This document shows positions 56,245 to 64,000 of a stretch of 64,000 nucleotides of DNA, in pieces. A program made the position numbers and the translations under genes. Origin of the DNA: Bog-473 sp963763575 (GTDB taxonomy: Bacteria; Actinomycetota; Acidimicrobiia; Acidimicrobiales; RAAP-2); the NCBI GenBank assembly GCA_963763575.1, contig CAVXPD010000004.1, positions 310,001 to 374,000 on the forward strand. The letters run 5' to 3'. Each line of letters starts with the position of its first letter. The first letter of the stretch is position 1. The notes under the pieces were generated by a model. That model did no database searches. It was not told the DNA's origin and worked only from the letters and a program-made list of their open reading frames with translations.

Positions 56245-56258
56245 TGACACACGTTCTA
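56245..56258. promoter_or_regulatory. Degenerate KstR-type box (reverse strand TAGAACGTGTGTCA)
   Basis: The left half TAGAACGTGT fits perfectly, the right half departs at one defined base (GTG for GTT). It lies 68 bases before the CYP125-like start and 133 bases from glsA, so it most likely serves the P450. Weaker evidence than the other three boxes. Confidence 0.5.
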
Positions 56259-56325
56259 GAAATGCGAACGAAAGCCAGGCGCCCAGCCGCGGGCCTTGGG
56301 CGCGAAAGGCGCGAAAGGGGGGTCT

Positions 56326-57579
56326 TTGAGCCTCGAGGAGATCGACCTCATCGACGGGCGCAACTTCGTGGCCGGGGTGCCCCACCACTGGTTCGCCGAG
56401 CTGCGCCGGGAGGCGCCGGTCTTCTGGCACCCCGAGGCGGCCGCCCCCCGCGGCGGTTTCTGGGCCGTCACCCGCTACGACGACTGCGTCCACGTCAACC
56501 GCGACTGGGAACACTTCTCCTCGGCACGCCGCAGCTCGCTCTTCCACGAGATGGAACAGGAGCAGCTGGCCCAGCAGCAGCTGATGATGCTCAACATGGA
56601 CCCCACGATGCACACGCGCTACCGGCGGCTGGTCAACAAGGGCTTCACCCCGAAGATGGTGCGCGACCTCGAAGCGACCATCGTGGGGTACGCGGACGGC
56701 ATCATCGACTCCGTGTGCGAACGCGGCACGGCCGACTTCGTCGAGGAGATCTCGGCCGAGCTGCCCCTCCTCGTCATCGCCGAGCTCCTGGGCGTGCCCC
56801 AGGAGGATCGCCGGATGGTGTTCGACTGGTCCAACCGCATGATCGGGTCGGAGGACCCCGAGTACCAGGTCCCGGGCGCGGATCCGGGCGAGGCGGCCAT
56901 GCAGGTCTTCGCCTACGCCGAGGAGCTGGCGTCTCAGCGGCACCTCGCCCCCAAGCAGGACCTGGTCTCGGTGCTCATCGACGCCGAGGTCGAGGGAGAG
57001 AAGCTCAACCAGCTCGAGCTCGACCTGTTCTTCATGCTGCTCGTCGTGGCGGGCAACGAGACCACCCGCAACCTCATGTCGGGCGCCATGACCGCCTTCT
57101 TCGATCACCCCGACCAGTGGGAACTCTTGCGTCAGGACCGCTCGCTGCTCCCCAACGCGGTCGAGGAAATGCTGCGGTACGTCACGCCGGTCATGCACTT
57201 CCGTCGCACGGCCACCGCGGACTTGGAGCTCCATGGTCAGCAGATCAAGGAGGGCGACAAGATCGTGTTCTGGCACACCTCGGCCAACCGTGACGAGGAC
57301 GCGTTCGACGACGCGAACACCTTCGACGTCACGCGCTCGCCCAATAACCACATCGCCTTCGGGGGCGGCGGGCCCCACTTCTGCCTCGGCGCCAACCTGG
57401 CCCGCATGGAGATCATGGTGATGTTCGACCGGCTCCTCGACCGGGTGCCCGACATGCGCCTCGACGGCGACGTGCAGCGGCTGCAGTCGAACTTCATCAA
57501 CGGCACCAAGCACATCCCGATCGCGTTCGCGCCGTCGGCCCGCGTGGGGGGCACGCCGCTGCCGGCCCGGGCCCGCTGA
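56326..57579 (+). CDS. cyp125: CYP125-like cytochrome P450
   Basis: 417 residues. 'IDLIDGRNFVAGVPHHWFAE', 'MMLNMDPTMHTRYRRLVNKG', 'VVAGNETTRNLMSGAMTAFF', 'SANRDEDAFDDANTFDVTRS' and the haem loop 'FGGGGPHFCLGANLARMEI' with Cys353 closely follow steroid C26-hydroxylases of the CYP125 group. These start cholesterol side-chain degradation. The TTG at 56326 follows AAAGGGGGG; an upstream in-frame TTG at 56296 would only add ten Gly/Lys residues. The next gene starts two bases after its stop. Confidence 0.88.
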   Translation: MSLEEIDLIDGRNFVAGVPHHWFAELRREAPVFWHPEAAAPRGGFWAVTRYDDCVHVNRDWEHFSSARRSSLFHEMEQEQLAQQQLMMLNMDPTMHTRYRRLVNKGFTPKMVRDLEATIVGYADGIIDSVCERGTADFVEEISAELPLLVIAELLGVPQEDRRMVFDWSNRMIGSEDPEYQVPGADPGEAAMQVFAYAEELASQRHLAPKQDLVSVLIDAEVEGEKLNQLELDLFFMLLVVAGNETTRNLMSGAMTAFFDHPDQWELLRQDRSLLPNAVEEMLRYVTPVMHFRRTATADLELHGQQIKEGDKIVFWHTSANRDEDAFDDANTFDVTRSPNNHIAFGGGGPHFCLGANLARMEIMVMFDRLLDRVPDMRLDGDVQRLQSNFINGTKHIPIAFAPSARVGGTPLPARAR

Positions 57580-57580
57580 G

Positions 57581-59596
57581 GTGGCCCACGACCCGGGACG
57601 CGGCGGGGCACCGCTGCGCTTCCACCAGGCCGTCAGCTTCCTGCCCACCCGCCAGGCCGTGCCGCTGGCCAAGGCGTCCAACGAGCTCGGCTACGCCGGC
57701 ATGTACGTCTCCGACCACCTCTTCAACCCCCGCCACCTGGCGTCGCGCTACACCTACTCCGATCGCGCGGACGGGCACCCGGGCTGGGAGGCCGAGACGC
57801 CGTGGCCCGACCCGATGACGCTCATCGCGGGGATGGCGACGGTGGCCGAGAACCTCCTCTTCACGACCGGCGTCTATGTCGCGCCCGCCCGCGACCTCAT
57901 CACGGTGGCCAAGTCCGCGGCGACGGCCGCCGTGGTCTCCGACAACCGCGTCCGCCTCGGCGTCGGGGTCGGCTGGTGCAAGGAGGAGTTCGACCAGACC
58001 GGGCAGGACTTCGACACGCGCGGCAAGCGCCTCGACGAGATGATCGTGGCCCTGCGCGCCCTGTGGCACGACGGCTGGGTCGAGTTCCACGGCGAGTACT
58101 ACGACGTCCCGGAGTGCCAGATGCTCCCCGCCCCCACCGAGGCGATTCCGATCATCGGCGGTGGGCACTCCCAGATCGCGCTCCGCCGCGCGGCTGGGTT
58201 GTGCGACGGCTGGATCGCCGCCGGCGCCTACGGCGAGGAGGACGCCTGGATGCACCTGGCCAACCTGCGCGAGGCGCTGAAGAAGGCCGGGCGCGAGGAC
58301 GAGGACTTCGCCATCTACCTCTCGCTCAACGAGCGCCCGGACCCGGACCTCTACCGCCGCTTCGCCGACGCGGGCGTGACCGACTTCGTCTGTGCGCCCT
58401 GGATGTTCGTCGACGTCGAGCCGGGCACGCCCGACGACCGGGCGCTGGCGGCCCGGCTCGGCGCGGTGCGCTGGTTCGCCGACGAGATCATCGCCAAGGC
58501 TGATGCCGTCCCTGATGCCGTCCCTGATGCCGTCCGCTGGTCGCGAGAGGAGCCGTCCGTGAAGACGATGAAGATCGGCCTGCAGCTGGGGTACTGGGGC
58601 GCGGGGCCGCCAGCCGGTGCGCTCGAGCTCGTCATGGAGGCCGACCGCCTCGGCTACGACTCCGTCTGGACGGCGGAGTCCTACGGTTCCGACGCCCTGA
58701 CGCCTCTGGCGTGGTGGGGCTCGCGCACCGAGCGGGTGCGCCTCGGCACGTCACTGTGCCAGCTGTCGGCGCGCACGCCCACGGCCATGGCGATGGCGAC
58801 GCTGACGCTCGACCACCTCTCGGGCGGGCGCTTCGTCCTCGGGCTCGGCGTCTCGGGCCCCCAGGTGGTCGAGGGCTGGTACGGCCAGCCCTTCGGGGCC
58901 CCACTGGCGCGCACGCGCGAGTACGTCGACATCGTGCGCCAGGTGCTGGCGCGCGAGCACCCGGTCACCAGCGACGGCCCCCACTACCCGCTCCCGTACC
59001 CCGGCGGCACCGGGCTGGGCAAGCCGCTCAAGCCGATCGTGCACCCCCGGCGCGCCGACGTCCCCATCATCTTGGGCGCCGAGGGACCGAAGAACGTGGC
59101 GCTGGCGGCGGAGATCGCCGACGGCTGGTTCCCGATCTTCTTCTCCCCCAAGGCCATGTCGTCCTTCGAGGCGTCGCTCGACGAGGGGTTCGCGCGGCCC
59201 GGGGCTCGCCGCTCGGCGGCGGACTTCGAGGTGCTCGCCTTCGCGCCGACCGTCATCAGCGACGACACCGAGGCGGCCGCGGACGGGTTCCGGCCGTATC
59301 TCGCGCTCTACGTCGGCGGCATGGGGGCCAAGGAGATGAACTTCCACTTCGACGTCTTCGCGCGCATGGGCTACGAGGAGGCGGCCCACAAGATCCAGGA
59401 CGCGTACCTCGACGGGCGCAAGGACGACGCGGCGGCGGCGGTGCCCACGGCCATGGTCGAGGACATCGCGCTGGTCGGCCCCGTGGCCAAGATACGCGAC
59501 GACCTCGAGGCCTGGCGCGAGTCGCGGGCGACGACCATGCTCATCAACGGCGACCTCGCCACGTTGCGCACCATGGCCGAGCTCGTCCTCGGCTAA
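57581..59596 (+). CDS. Fused pair of LLM-class F420-dependent oxidoreductases
   Basis: 671 residues holding two complete luciferase-like barrels. The first (about 10-305) has 'ELGYAGMYVSDHLFNPRHLA', 'RVRLGVGVGWCKEEFDQTG' and 'HSQIALRRAAGLCDGWIAAG'. The second (327-671) has 'MKIGLQLGYWGAGPPAGALE', 'TSLCQLSARTPTAMAMATLT', 'LGLGVSGPQVVEGWYGQPFG' and 'ILGAEGPKNVALAAEIADGW'. Both match F420-dependent members. The joint is a short 'DAVPDAVPDAV' linker encoded by a 12-base repeat, and GAGAGGAG plus a GTG at 58559 could allow independent translation of the second half. Function unknown, probably linked to the adjacent P450. Confidence 0.8.
   Translation: MAHDPGRGGAPLRFHQAVSFLPTRQAVPLAKASNELGYAGMYVSDHLFNPRHLASRYTYSDRADGHPGWEAETPWPDPMTLIAGMATVAENLLFTTGVYVAPARDLITVAKSAATAAVVSDNRVRLGVGVGWCKEEFDQTGQDFDTRGKRLDEMIVALRALWHDGWVEFHGEYYDVPECQMLPAPTEAIPIIGGGHSQIALRRAAGLCDGWIAAGAYGEEDAWMHLANLREALKKAGREDEDFAIYLSLNERPDPDLYRRFADAGVTDFVCAPWMFVDVEPGTPDDRALAARLGAVRWFADEIIAKADAVPDAVPDAVRWSREEPSVKTMKIGLQLGYWGAGPPAGALELVMEADRLGYDSVWTAESYGSDALTPLAWWGSRTERVRLGTSLCQLSARTPTAMAMATLTLDHLSGGRFVLGLGVSGPQVVEGWYGQPFGAPLARTREYVDIVRQVLAREHPVTSDGPHYPLPYPGGTGLGKPLKPIVHPRRADVPIILGAEGPKNVALAAEIADGWFPIFFSPKAMSSFEASLDEGFARPGARRSAADFEVLAFAPTVISDDTEAAADGFRPYLALYVGGMGAKEMNFHFDVFARMGYEEAAHKIQDAYLDGRKDDAAAAVPTAMVEDIALVGPVAKIRDDLEAWRESRATTMLINGDLATLRTMAELVLG
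58501..58536. repeat. 12-bp TGATGCCGTCCC repeat at the fusion joint
   Basis: Three copies encode repeated Asp-Ala-Val-Pro residues between the two oxidoreductase barrels. A TGA lies in each copy in another frame, so small length changes could end the first protein here and separate the two genes. Confidence 0.7.
58559..59596 (+). other. Possible internal translation start of the second LLM domain
   Basis: GTG at 58559 with GAGAGGAG (58545-58552) six bases upstream and the reading frame of the larger protein. Product would be a normal-length 345-residue LLM oxidoreductase. The strong ribosome site suggests the two halves were, or still are, separately translated. Confidence 0.5.
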
Positions 59597-59642
59597 GACG
59601 CGCTGGTCTCCATCACCTGGCTCGACGACGAGGCGTTCGTAT

Positions 59643-60545
59643 TCACCCCTCCTCCCGCACCGACCCGGCGACGACCGAGCGGGCGTACTCGTCGGCTCGA
59701 GACCGCACGACGTCGACGTCGAGCCCGGCGCCGAATGCGTTGAAGGCCATGACCCCGGAGAAGTCGTCGTCCCACGTGAGCAGCTCGGCGGCGTCCCACC
59801 AGGGGTCGTGGGCGTAGGCCGGGTCCGCACCCGCGTACTCGGACAGGAACCGATCGGCCGCCGCGCACCCCTCGACGAGGGCGAGGTTGGCCCGGACGTG
59901 CGCGATCTCCGCCGCCGGTGGGCCCCAGCAGCCGAAGGCCCAATCCACGATCCCCGTGAGCGCGTCGCCGCGCCACAGGAGGTTTCCGGGGTGGTAGTCG
60001 CGATGGATGAAGGCGTGGCGCGACGCCGGCTGGGACCTCCCCGCCAGCGACACGATCCGTGCCCACGTGTCGGCGTGCGACGTCCAGGGCGGCACGCGGG
60101 CCCGCGCCGGGTCGTACCAGTGGTGGAACGGCGGCAGCGTCGTCGTGACGTCGGCGCGGTGCAGCCGGATCAGCGGCTCGACCAGCCGTTGCGGGTCGAG
60201 TCCGACGATGCGCGGCGCACCCTCGAGATAGCTCATCACCAGCACCGGGCCTCCGGCGGCCGAGCCGTACGGAGCTGCCGCCACCGGGCGCGGCACGAGG
60301 TCGCCGAGCACCGCCCGGGCCGCAGTGAGGATCGCGGCCTCGTCGTCGGCGATGTCCCGTCCACGCTCGACCACGTCCGCGTCCGAATAGCGGCGGAGGA
60401 CGAACCGTTCGCCCCCCGCCTCGATCAGGTCGAGCTCGGAGGTGATGCCGAAGGTCAGCGAACGGACTCGGGTGACCGGCGCCCCGAGCACGTCGGCGAG
60501 CCAGGTGGACGTCCGGGCATCGAACACGTCGCCCTCGTCACCCAC
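59643..60545 (-). CDS. APH-family phosphotransferase
   Basis: 300 residues of protein-kinase-like fold. 'VTRVRSLTFGITSELDLIEA', 'GGERFVLRRYSDADVVERGR', 'VLVMSYLEGAPRIVGLDP', the Brenner motif 'HAFIHRDYHPGNLLWRGD' and 'ALTGIVDWAFGCWGPPAAEI'. Homologues phosphorylate antibiotics, choline or sugars; substrate unknown. The GTG at 60545 overlaps the GH99-like stop by eight bases. Only one neighbour upstream on the same strand, so the pair is likely one transcript. Confidence 0.85.
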   Translation of the reverse strand: MGDEGDVFDARTSTWLADVLGAPVTRVRSLTFGITSELDLIEAGGERFVLRRYSDADVVERGRDIADDEAAILTAARAVLGDLVPRPVAAAPYGSAAGGPVLVMSYLEGAPRIVGLDPQRLVEPLIRLHRADVTTTLPPFHHWYDPARARVPPWTSHADTWARIVSLAGRSQPASRHAFIHRDYHPGNLLWRGDALTGIVDWAFGCWGPPAAEIAHVRANLALVEGCAAADRFLSEYAGADPAYAHDPWWDAAELLTWDDDFSGVMAFNAFGAGLDVDVVRSRADEYARSVVAGSVREEG

Positions 60546-61875
60546 CGGCGCAGGGCGCAGACGGGGTCGGGGCGGGGACGCCGTGGGCGACCGTCGCATC
60601 GAGGAGGTCGACGTCCCGGCGCAAGGTGCGCACGGTGCTCGACCCCTCGCCCCCGTAGGTGTAGCCCTGCGTGTAGGCGGTCCCCGACGGGCTGTCGTCC
60701 TGATGGGTCGGCGTGCCGGGGATCGGCTCGATGCCCGTGTCCTCGTTCCAGTCGTCCCACGAGGTGACCATCACCATCGGCAGCGCCGGGTCGAGCTCGG
60801 GGATCGCCACGCACCGGAAGAAGTGGTCGAACGTCGAGGCCGGGCCGTCTCCGGGCGCCCACTGCCGCGGCTCCACCGGATGGCCGGTCGCGAGGCGGAA
60901 GCCGCGGTCGTTGAAGCCCGGCTGGACGTCGGGGATCACGGGGACGCGGTTGTCCGTGACGTTGCGGTAGACACTGAGCAGGAACTGCTGGTCGGCCACG
61001 ATGTTGGTCGTCCCGGGATAGCCCGACGAGTCCTTGGCGGGGCCGAATTGCGGGTAATTCAGGTCCCCGAAGTACATGGTGTACGACGTGACGGCGTCGA
61101 ACTGCTCGATGCGGGCCACCTGGGGCGTCGTCGTGAGCTGGACGTCGCCTTGCTGCACTTGGGACTCGGGCGTCACCCGCCAGTACACCTCGTCGCCGAC
61201 GAAGAACGGGTCGAAGCCGAGTCGCTCGAGCACGGTGCGCGCGCCAGCGATCATGGCGCCCACGTCACCCGTCAGGGTGCGCGTCAGGTAGAGGAACACG
61301 ACGGGCCGGCCGTCGATCTTGAGGTACGACGGGTTGTGGAAGTAGCGCTGGGCGAAGGTGATCATGTCCGCGTCGAAGTGCAACTCCAGCTGGGGCGTCA
61401 CCGGTGTGGCCTCGTAGGGCGGATCGAACCCGAGGTTCCAGGTCTCGTAGAACATGGCGAACTTCATCTCGCCGATGTCGGGCGCGGCCAGGAAGGCGTT
61501 CACGTTGCGGTCGGCCCAGCGATAGTCCTCGCTCGAGTACCCCTGGTCGTAGGGCCACCAGTCCAGCGCGAAGAAGTCGATGCCGGCGCGGTGCGCGTCG
61601 GCGATGTCCCGCGCCGCCGTCCGCGGGTTGGCCGAATTCACCAGGGACGGCGGCGGCGCCTGGGGCGGCACCAGGTGCGCCCGCGCGGTGCCGGTCGCCA
61701 CGTTCTCGGGGTTCCACAGGTAGTAGTAGGCGCCGACCAGCGGGCGTACGGGGATCCGGCTCGCCGTCGCCGGCGCCGGAGCGGCGGATGCGGGCCCGGC
61801 GACGACGGCGCCTGCGGCGGTGAGCACGACGCACGCGACGAGGACCGCTTGGCGGCGCAGCGAACTGGTGCGCAC
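60538..61875 (-). CDS. Secreted GH99-like (endo-alpha-mannosidase-type) protein
   Basis: 445 residues. Signal peptide 'AVLVACVVLTAAGAVVAGPA' then 'PLVGAYYYLWNPENVATGTA', 'DIADAHRAGIDFFALDWWPY', 'LKIDGRPVVFLYLTRTLTGD' and 'MVMVTSWDDWNEDTGIEPIP', the last being the acidic catalytic segment of GH99/GH71-type barrels. It probably cleaves mannose- or glucose-containing glycans outside the cell. The GTG at 61875 lies six bases after TATAGT (61882-61887, reverse strand) without a Shine-Dalgarno, a leaderless arrangement. Confidence 0.82.
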   Translation of the reverse strand: MRTSSLRRQAVLVACVVLTAAGAVVAGPASAAPAPATASRIPVRPLVGAYYYLWNPENVATGTARAHLVPPQAPPPSLVNSANPRTAARDIADAHRAGIDFFALDWWPYDQGYSSEDYRWADRNVNAFLAAPDIGEMKFAMFYETWNLGFDPPYEATPVTPQLELHFDADMITFAQRYFHNPSYLKIDGRPVVFLYLTRTLTGDVGAMIAGARTVLERLGFDPFFVGDEVYWRVTPESQVQQGDVQLTTTPQVARIEQFDAVTSYTMYFGDLNYPQFGPAKDSSGYPGTTNIVADQQFLLSVYRNVTDNRVPVIPDVQPGFNDRGFRLATGHPVEPRQWAPGDGPASTFDHFFRCVAIPELDPALPMVMVTSWDDWNEDTGIEPIPGTPTHQDDSPSGTAYTQGYTYGGEGSSTVRTLRRDVDLLDATVAHGVPAPTPSAPCAGG

Positions 61876-61957
61876 GCCGGGACTATAAGAGCTGGCTCCG
61901 CCCGCAACGTGGACACGCCCGCAGGCAGATCCGCGGGCGGATGGCACAATCCCTCCG

Positions 61958-62746
61958 ATGGCTGAGGAGCTTCGCAACGGTGTCGCACGTGGTGCGAACG
62001 TCGGATCGGCGGATCCCGGGCCGATCGTGACGTTCACCGCACGTGAACGGCCCGATCTGTGGGAGGCGACGTCCTCGACGTTTCGTGACGTGTGGCCCGA
62101 GTACAACACTCACGCCAACGAGAGCGGCACGTACTTCGGCGCCTTGGTGCCGCGCTTCGCTCAATTCCAGCTTTTGTTGGTCGATCGGTCCACCGACCAG
62201 GTCGTGGCCCGAGCGAGAACCATTCCCTTCCGATGGGACGGATCGCTCGAGGACCTCCCCGACGGAATCGACACGCTGGGGCTCCGCGCGGTCGAGGATC
62301 CCTCGTCGCCGACGGCGCTCTGCGCGCTCTCGGCCGAAGTGCTCCCTTCGCAGCAGGGAAGGGGCCTCAGCCGCCGGGTGCTCCTTCAGATGGCCGAGAC
62401 AGCGCGCCGAGCCGGGCTGGCGCCGCTGGTGGCTCCCGTGCGCCCGAATTGGAAGGAGCGCTATCCCTTGATCCCGATCGAGCGCTATGCCTCCTGGACG
62501 CGCACCGACGGCCTGCCCTTCGACCCCTGGCTGCGAGTGCACGCACGGCTGGGAGGGAGGATCCTGCGGGCGGCGCCGAGGTCCATGCGCATCGAGGCCC
62601 CCGCAGGTGACTGGGAGCGCTGGACGGGGATGGCGTACCCGGAGGACGGGGACTACGTCTTTCCGTTCGGCCTGGCGCCGCTCGAGGTTCGGGCCGGGAC
62701 GGGCCGGTACTGGGAGCCCAACGTGTGGGTGGTCCACTCGGTGTGA
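61958..62746 (+). CDS. GNAT-like acetyltransferase-fold protein
   Basis: 262 residues. 'FGALVPRFAQFQLLLVDRST', 'ARARTIPFRWDGSLEDLPDG' and the acetyl-CoA loop 'SAEVLPSQQGRGLSRRVLLQ' suggest a GNAT-type core, followed by a Trp-rich C-terminal extension ('WERWTGMAYPEDGDYVFPFG'). No partner gene adjacent. The ATG at 61958 lies seven bases after CACAAT (61945-61950) with no Shine-Dalgarno, consistent with a leaderless message. Divergent from the GH99-like gene. Confidence 0.7.
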   Translation: MAEELRNGVARGANVGSADPGPIVTFTARERPDLWEATSSTFRDVWPEYNTHANESGTYFGALVPRFAQFQLLLVDRSTDQVVARARTIPFRWDGSLEDLPDGIDTLGLRAVEDPSSPTALCALSAEVLPSQQGRGLSRRVLLQMAETARRAGLAPLVAPVRPNWKERYPLIPIERYASWTRTDGLPFDPWLRVHARLGGRILRAAPRSMRIEAPAGDWERWTGMAYPEDGDYVFPFGLAPLEVRAGTGRYWEPNVWVVHSV

Positions 62747-62886
62747 TGCCGGTCCGATGACTCGGTCCCCCGGGGACGGGCCCCGGGGCCGGCCGCGGGC
62801 GCGGGCGCACGGCCCGGCATTCCCCACTGCAGCCTCCTGACCAGGCGCGGTCGAAGGGGTCACACGAATCGGCCACAATGCCCGCC

Positions 62887-63513
62887 ATGACGCTCTTCGA
62901 CGTCTCCGATCTGGGCGGGCCCGAGTTCCCCGGCGCACCGTCCGAGGCCGCGTCGACAGAGGTGGTCGCGCCCCCGGAGGAGGACACCAAGGCGGCCGGT
63001 GAAGCGGCGCCAGAGGTCGAGGTGCGCATCAGCGCACGCCGGCGCAAGACCTCCGAAGCGAAGTGGGTCGGCGGCCGCATCGTGGTCTCGCTCCCCGCGC
63101 ACCTGCCAGTGGAAGACCGGCAGCCCACCATCGACTGGCTCGTGGACCGGCTGCTCACCCGCCATCGCCTCCAGGCCGGGCTCAGTGACGAAGACCTGCT
63201 CGCCCGCGCCATCACACTCAGCGACCGCTACCTGGTGGGCGTCCGGCCGACGTCCGTGCGGTGGGTCACCAACCAGACGGCGCGTTGGGGCTCGTGCTCT
63301 TGGTACTCGGGAGAGATCCGCGTGTCGCACCGCCTCCGTGCGGTCCCCGACTGGGTGCTCGACTCGGTCCTGGTCCACGAGCTGGCGCACCTGACCCATC
63401 CCGACCATTCCCCGGCCTTCCATCGACTGGCCGCCGGCTACCCGCGCCACGGCGAGGCGGGCGTGTTCCTGGCGGGGTACGGGCTGGGGCTCGCGAGGCC
63501 CGCCGCCGACTGA
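62887..63513 (+). CDS. YgjP/DUF45-like zinc metallopeptidase
   Basis: 208 residues with an acidic 45-residue lead, then 'RISARRRKTSEAKWVGGRIV', 'ARWGSCSWYSGEIRVSHRLR' and the active site 'SVLVHELAHLTHPDHSPAFH', carrying HELAH plus a third His, as in YgjP-type proteins. The reaction is thought to be proteolytic but unproven. The ATG at 62887 lies seven bases after CACAAT (62874-62879); an ATG at 62878 overlaps that hexamer and is rejected. Confidence 0.8.
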   Translation: MTLFDVSDLGGPEFPGAPSEAASTEVVAPPEEDTKAAGEAAPEVEVRISARRRKTSEAKWVGGRIVVSLPAHLPVEDRQPTIDWLVDRLLTRHRLQAGLSDEDLLARAITLSDRYLVGVRPTSVRWVTNQTARWGSCSWYSGEIRVSHRLRAVPDWVLDSVLVHELAHLTHPDHSPAFHRLAAGYPRHGEAGVFLAGYGLGLARPAAD

Positions 63514-63534
63514 GCGGCCGCCGGCCCGCGCGCG

Positions 63535-64000
63535 TCAGACGGGTTCGTCGGCGAGCATGCGGCCGAGCCGGCGCAGGCTCTCGTTCGCGCCCCCGAGCGT
63601 GAGCTCGACCTGCTCGGTCAGGAGGAAGAAGCGGTGCAGCGGATAGTCGCGGTCGACGCCCACACCGCCGTGAAGGTGCGACGCCGCGTGCACGACGCGT
63701 TGGCCACCCTCGGCGGCCCAGTACTTGGCCACAGCGATCTCGGGCGCCGCAGGCAGGCCGGACGCCAGCCGGGAGGCCGCCTGCCAGGCCGTGAGCCGGA
63801 TGGCCTCGGTGTCCACGTAGGCGTCGGCGGCACGCTGTCCGACCGCCTGGAACGTCGCGATCGGCTTCTCGAACTGCTCGCGGGTCTTGGTGTACTCCGC
63901 CGTCAACTCGAGCGCCGCCGCGCACACCCCGGACTCGAGCACACAGAGTGCCGTCGTGGCGTATTGGGTGATGAGGTCGACGATGGCCGCGCCGTCGGCC
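63535..64000 (-). CDS. Acyl-CoA dehydrogenase, C-terminal part (N-terminus beyond window)
   Basis: The frame is open to the right edge of the window. Visible C-terminal signatures are 'YTKTREQFEKPIATFQAVGQ', 'AAEGGQRVVHAASHLHGGVG' and 'DYPLHRFFLLTEQVELTLGG'. It resembles the smaller, FadE28-like branch. It is convergent with the YgjP-like gene at 21 bases. Fifth acyl-CoA dehydrogenase gene in the window. Confidence 0.85.
   Translation of the reverse strand, partial: ADGAAIVDLITQYATTALCVLESGVCAAALELTAEYTKTREQFEKPIATFQAVGQRAADAYVDTEAIRLTAWQAASRLASGLPAAPEIAVAKYWAAEGGQRVVHAASHLHGGVGVDRDYPLHRFFLLTEQVELTLGGANESLRRLGRMLADEPV

Noticed and set aside
60442..61965. Long plus-strand frame across the GH99-like gene
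   Set aside because: Antisense shadow of the GH99-like coding frame, Arg/His/Val-rich without motifs.

Overview
The window is about 70% G+C chromosomal DNA from an actinobacterium. Several traits point to the class Acidimicrobiia or a close relative: a DUF4190 membrane protein opening with a GWWLASDGKWYPPELW peptide, a secreted protein ending in six GYWLVASDGGIFSFG repeats, many F420/FMN luciferase-like and deazaflavin-dependent enzymes, a HU protein with a Lys/Ala-rich tail, and many acyl-CoA enzymes. I found no rRNA, tRNA, CRISPR array, transposase or phage gene. The class assignment is inference from gene content.

Layout. 0-6.8 kb: truncated BlaI regulator, a membrane protein broken by one extra base, HU, DUF5522, DUF4190, a zinc alcohol dehydrogenase and a diiron ferritin-like protein. 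6.8-10.3 kb: a tightly overlapping minus-strand operon with three tandem paralogues of two-domain YbjQ-like proteins. 10.4-17.9 kb: F420 (Ddn-like) reductase, secreted repeat protein, a VOC/carboxymuconolactone decarboxylase/DUF7064-like trio, adenine methylase and PPK2. 18-24.6 kb: a luciferase-like oxidoreductase/amidase/cupin/P450 group, then a TetR-MFS pair with a palindromic operator. 24.8-33.8 kb: lipoprotein, acyl-CoA dehydrogenase, bioB plus its small auxiliary protein, small enzymes, two gene relics and an Rpf-like cell-wall protein. 33.8-37 kb: bioA-bioF-bioD, with bioF carrying an apparent frameshift. 37-46.7 kb: archaeal-type riboflavin synthase, acyl-CoA dehydrogenase, two acyl-CoA synthetases and the repeat protein. 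46.7-59.6 kb: the most coherent catabolic region. It holds a five-gene operon resembling the mycobacterial igr (cholesterol side-chain) operon, a CYP125-like P450 and luciferase-like monooxygenases, with an embedded ArsR/SRPBCC operon and a glutaminase. 59.6-64 kb: phosphotransferase, GH99-like secreted protein, GNAT-like and YgjP-like proteins, and a truncated acyl-CoA dehydrogenase.

How it works together. KstR-type palindromes (TnnAACnnGTTnnA) lie upstream of the FadD19-like synthetase, a luciferase-like monooxygenase and the igr-like operon, and a degenerate copy lies upstream of the CYP125-like P450. Together they describe a small regulon for activating, oxidising and shortening a steroid-like side chain. 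Biotin synthesis (bioABDF plus the BioB auxiliary protein) is nearly complete in the window, apart from the bioF frameshift.

Signals. At least fifteen genes have a -10 hexamer of the form (T/C)AnnnT 6-8 bases before the start codon and no Shine-Dalgarno sequence, which suggests widespread leaderless transcription. I used this to choose several starts. The two probable frameshifts (membrane protein near 1620, bioF near 35545) each look like a single extra base in a G/C run and may be sequencing errors. All functions are from recognised motifs and remembered family features; no database search was run.
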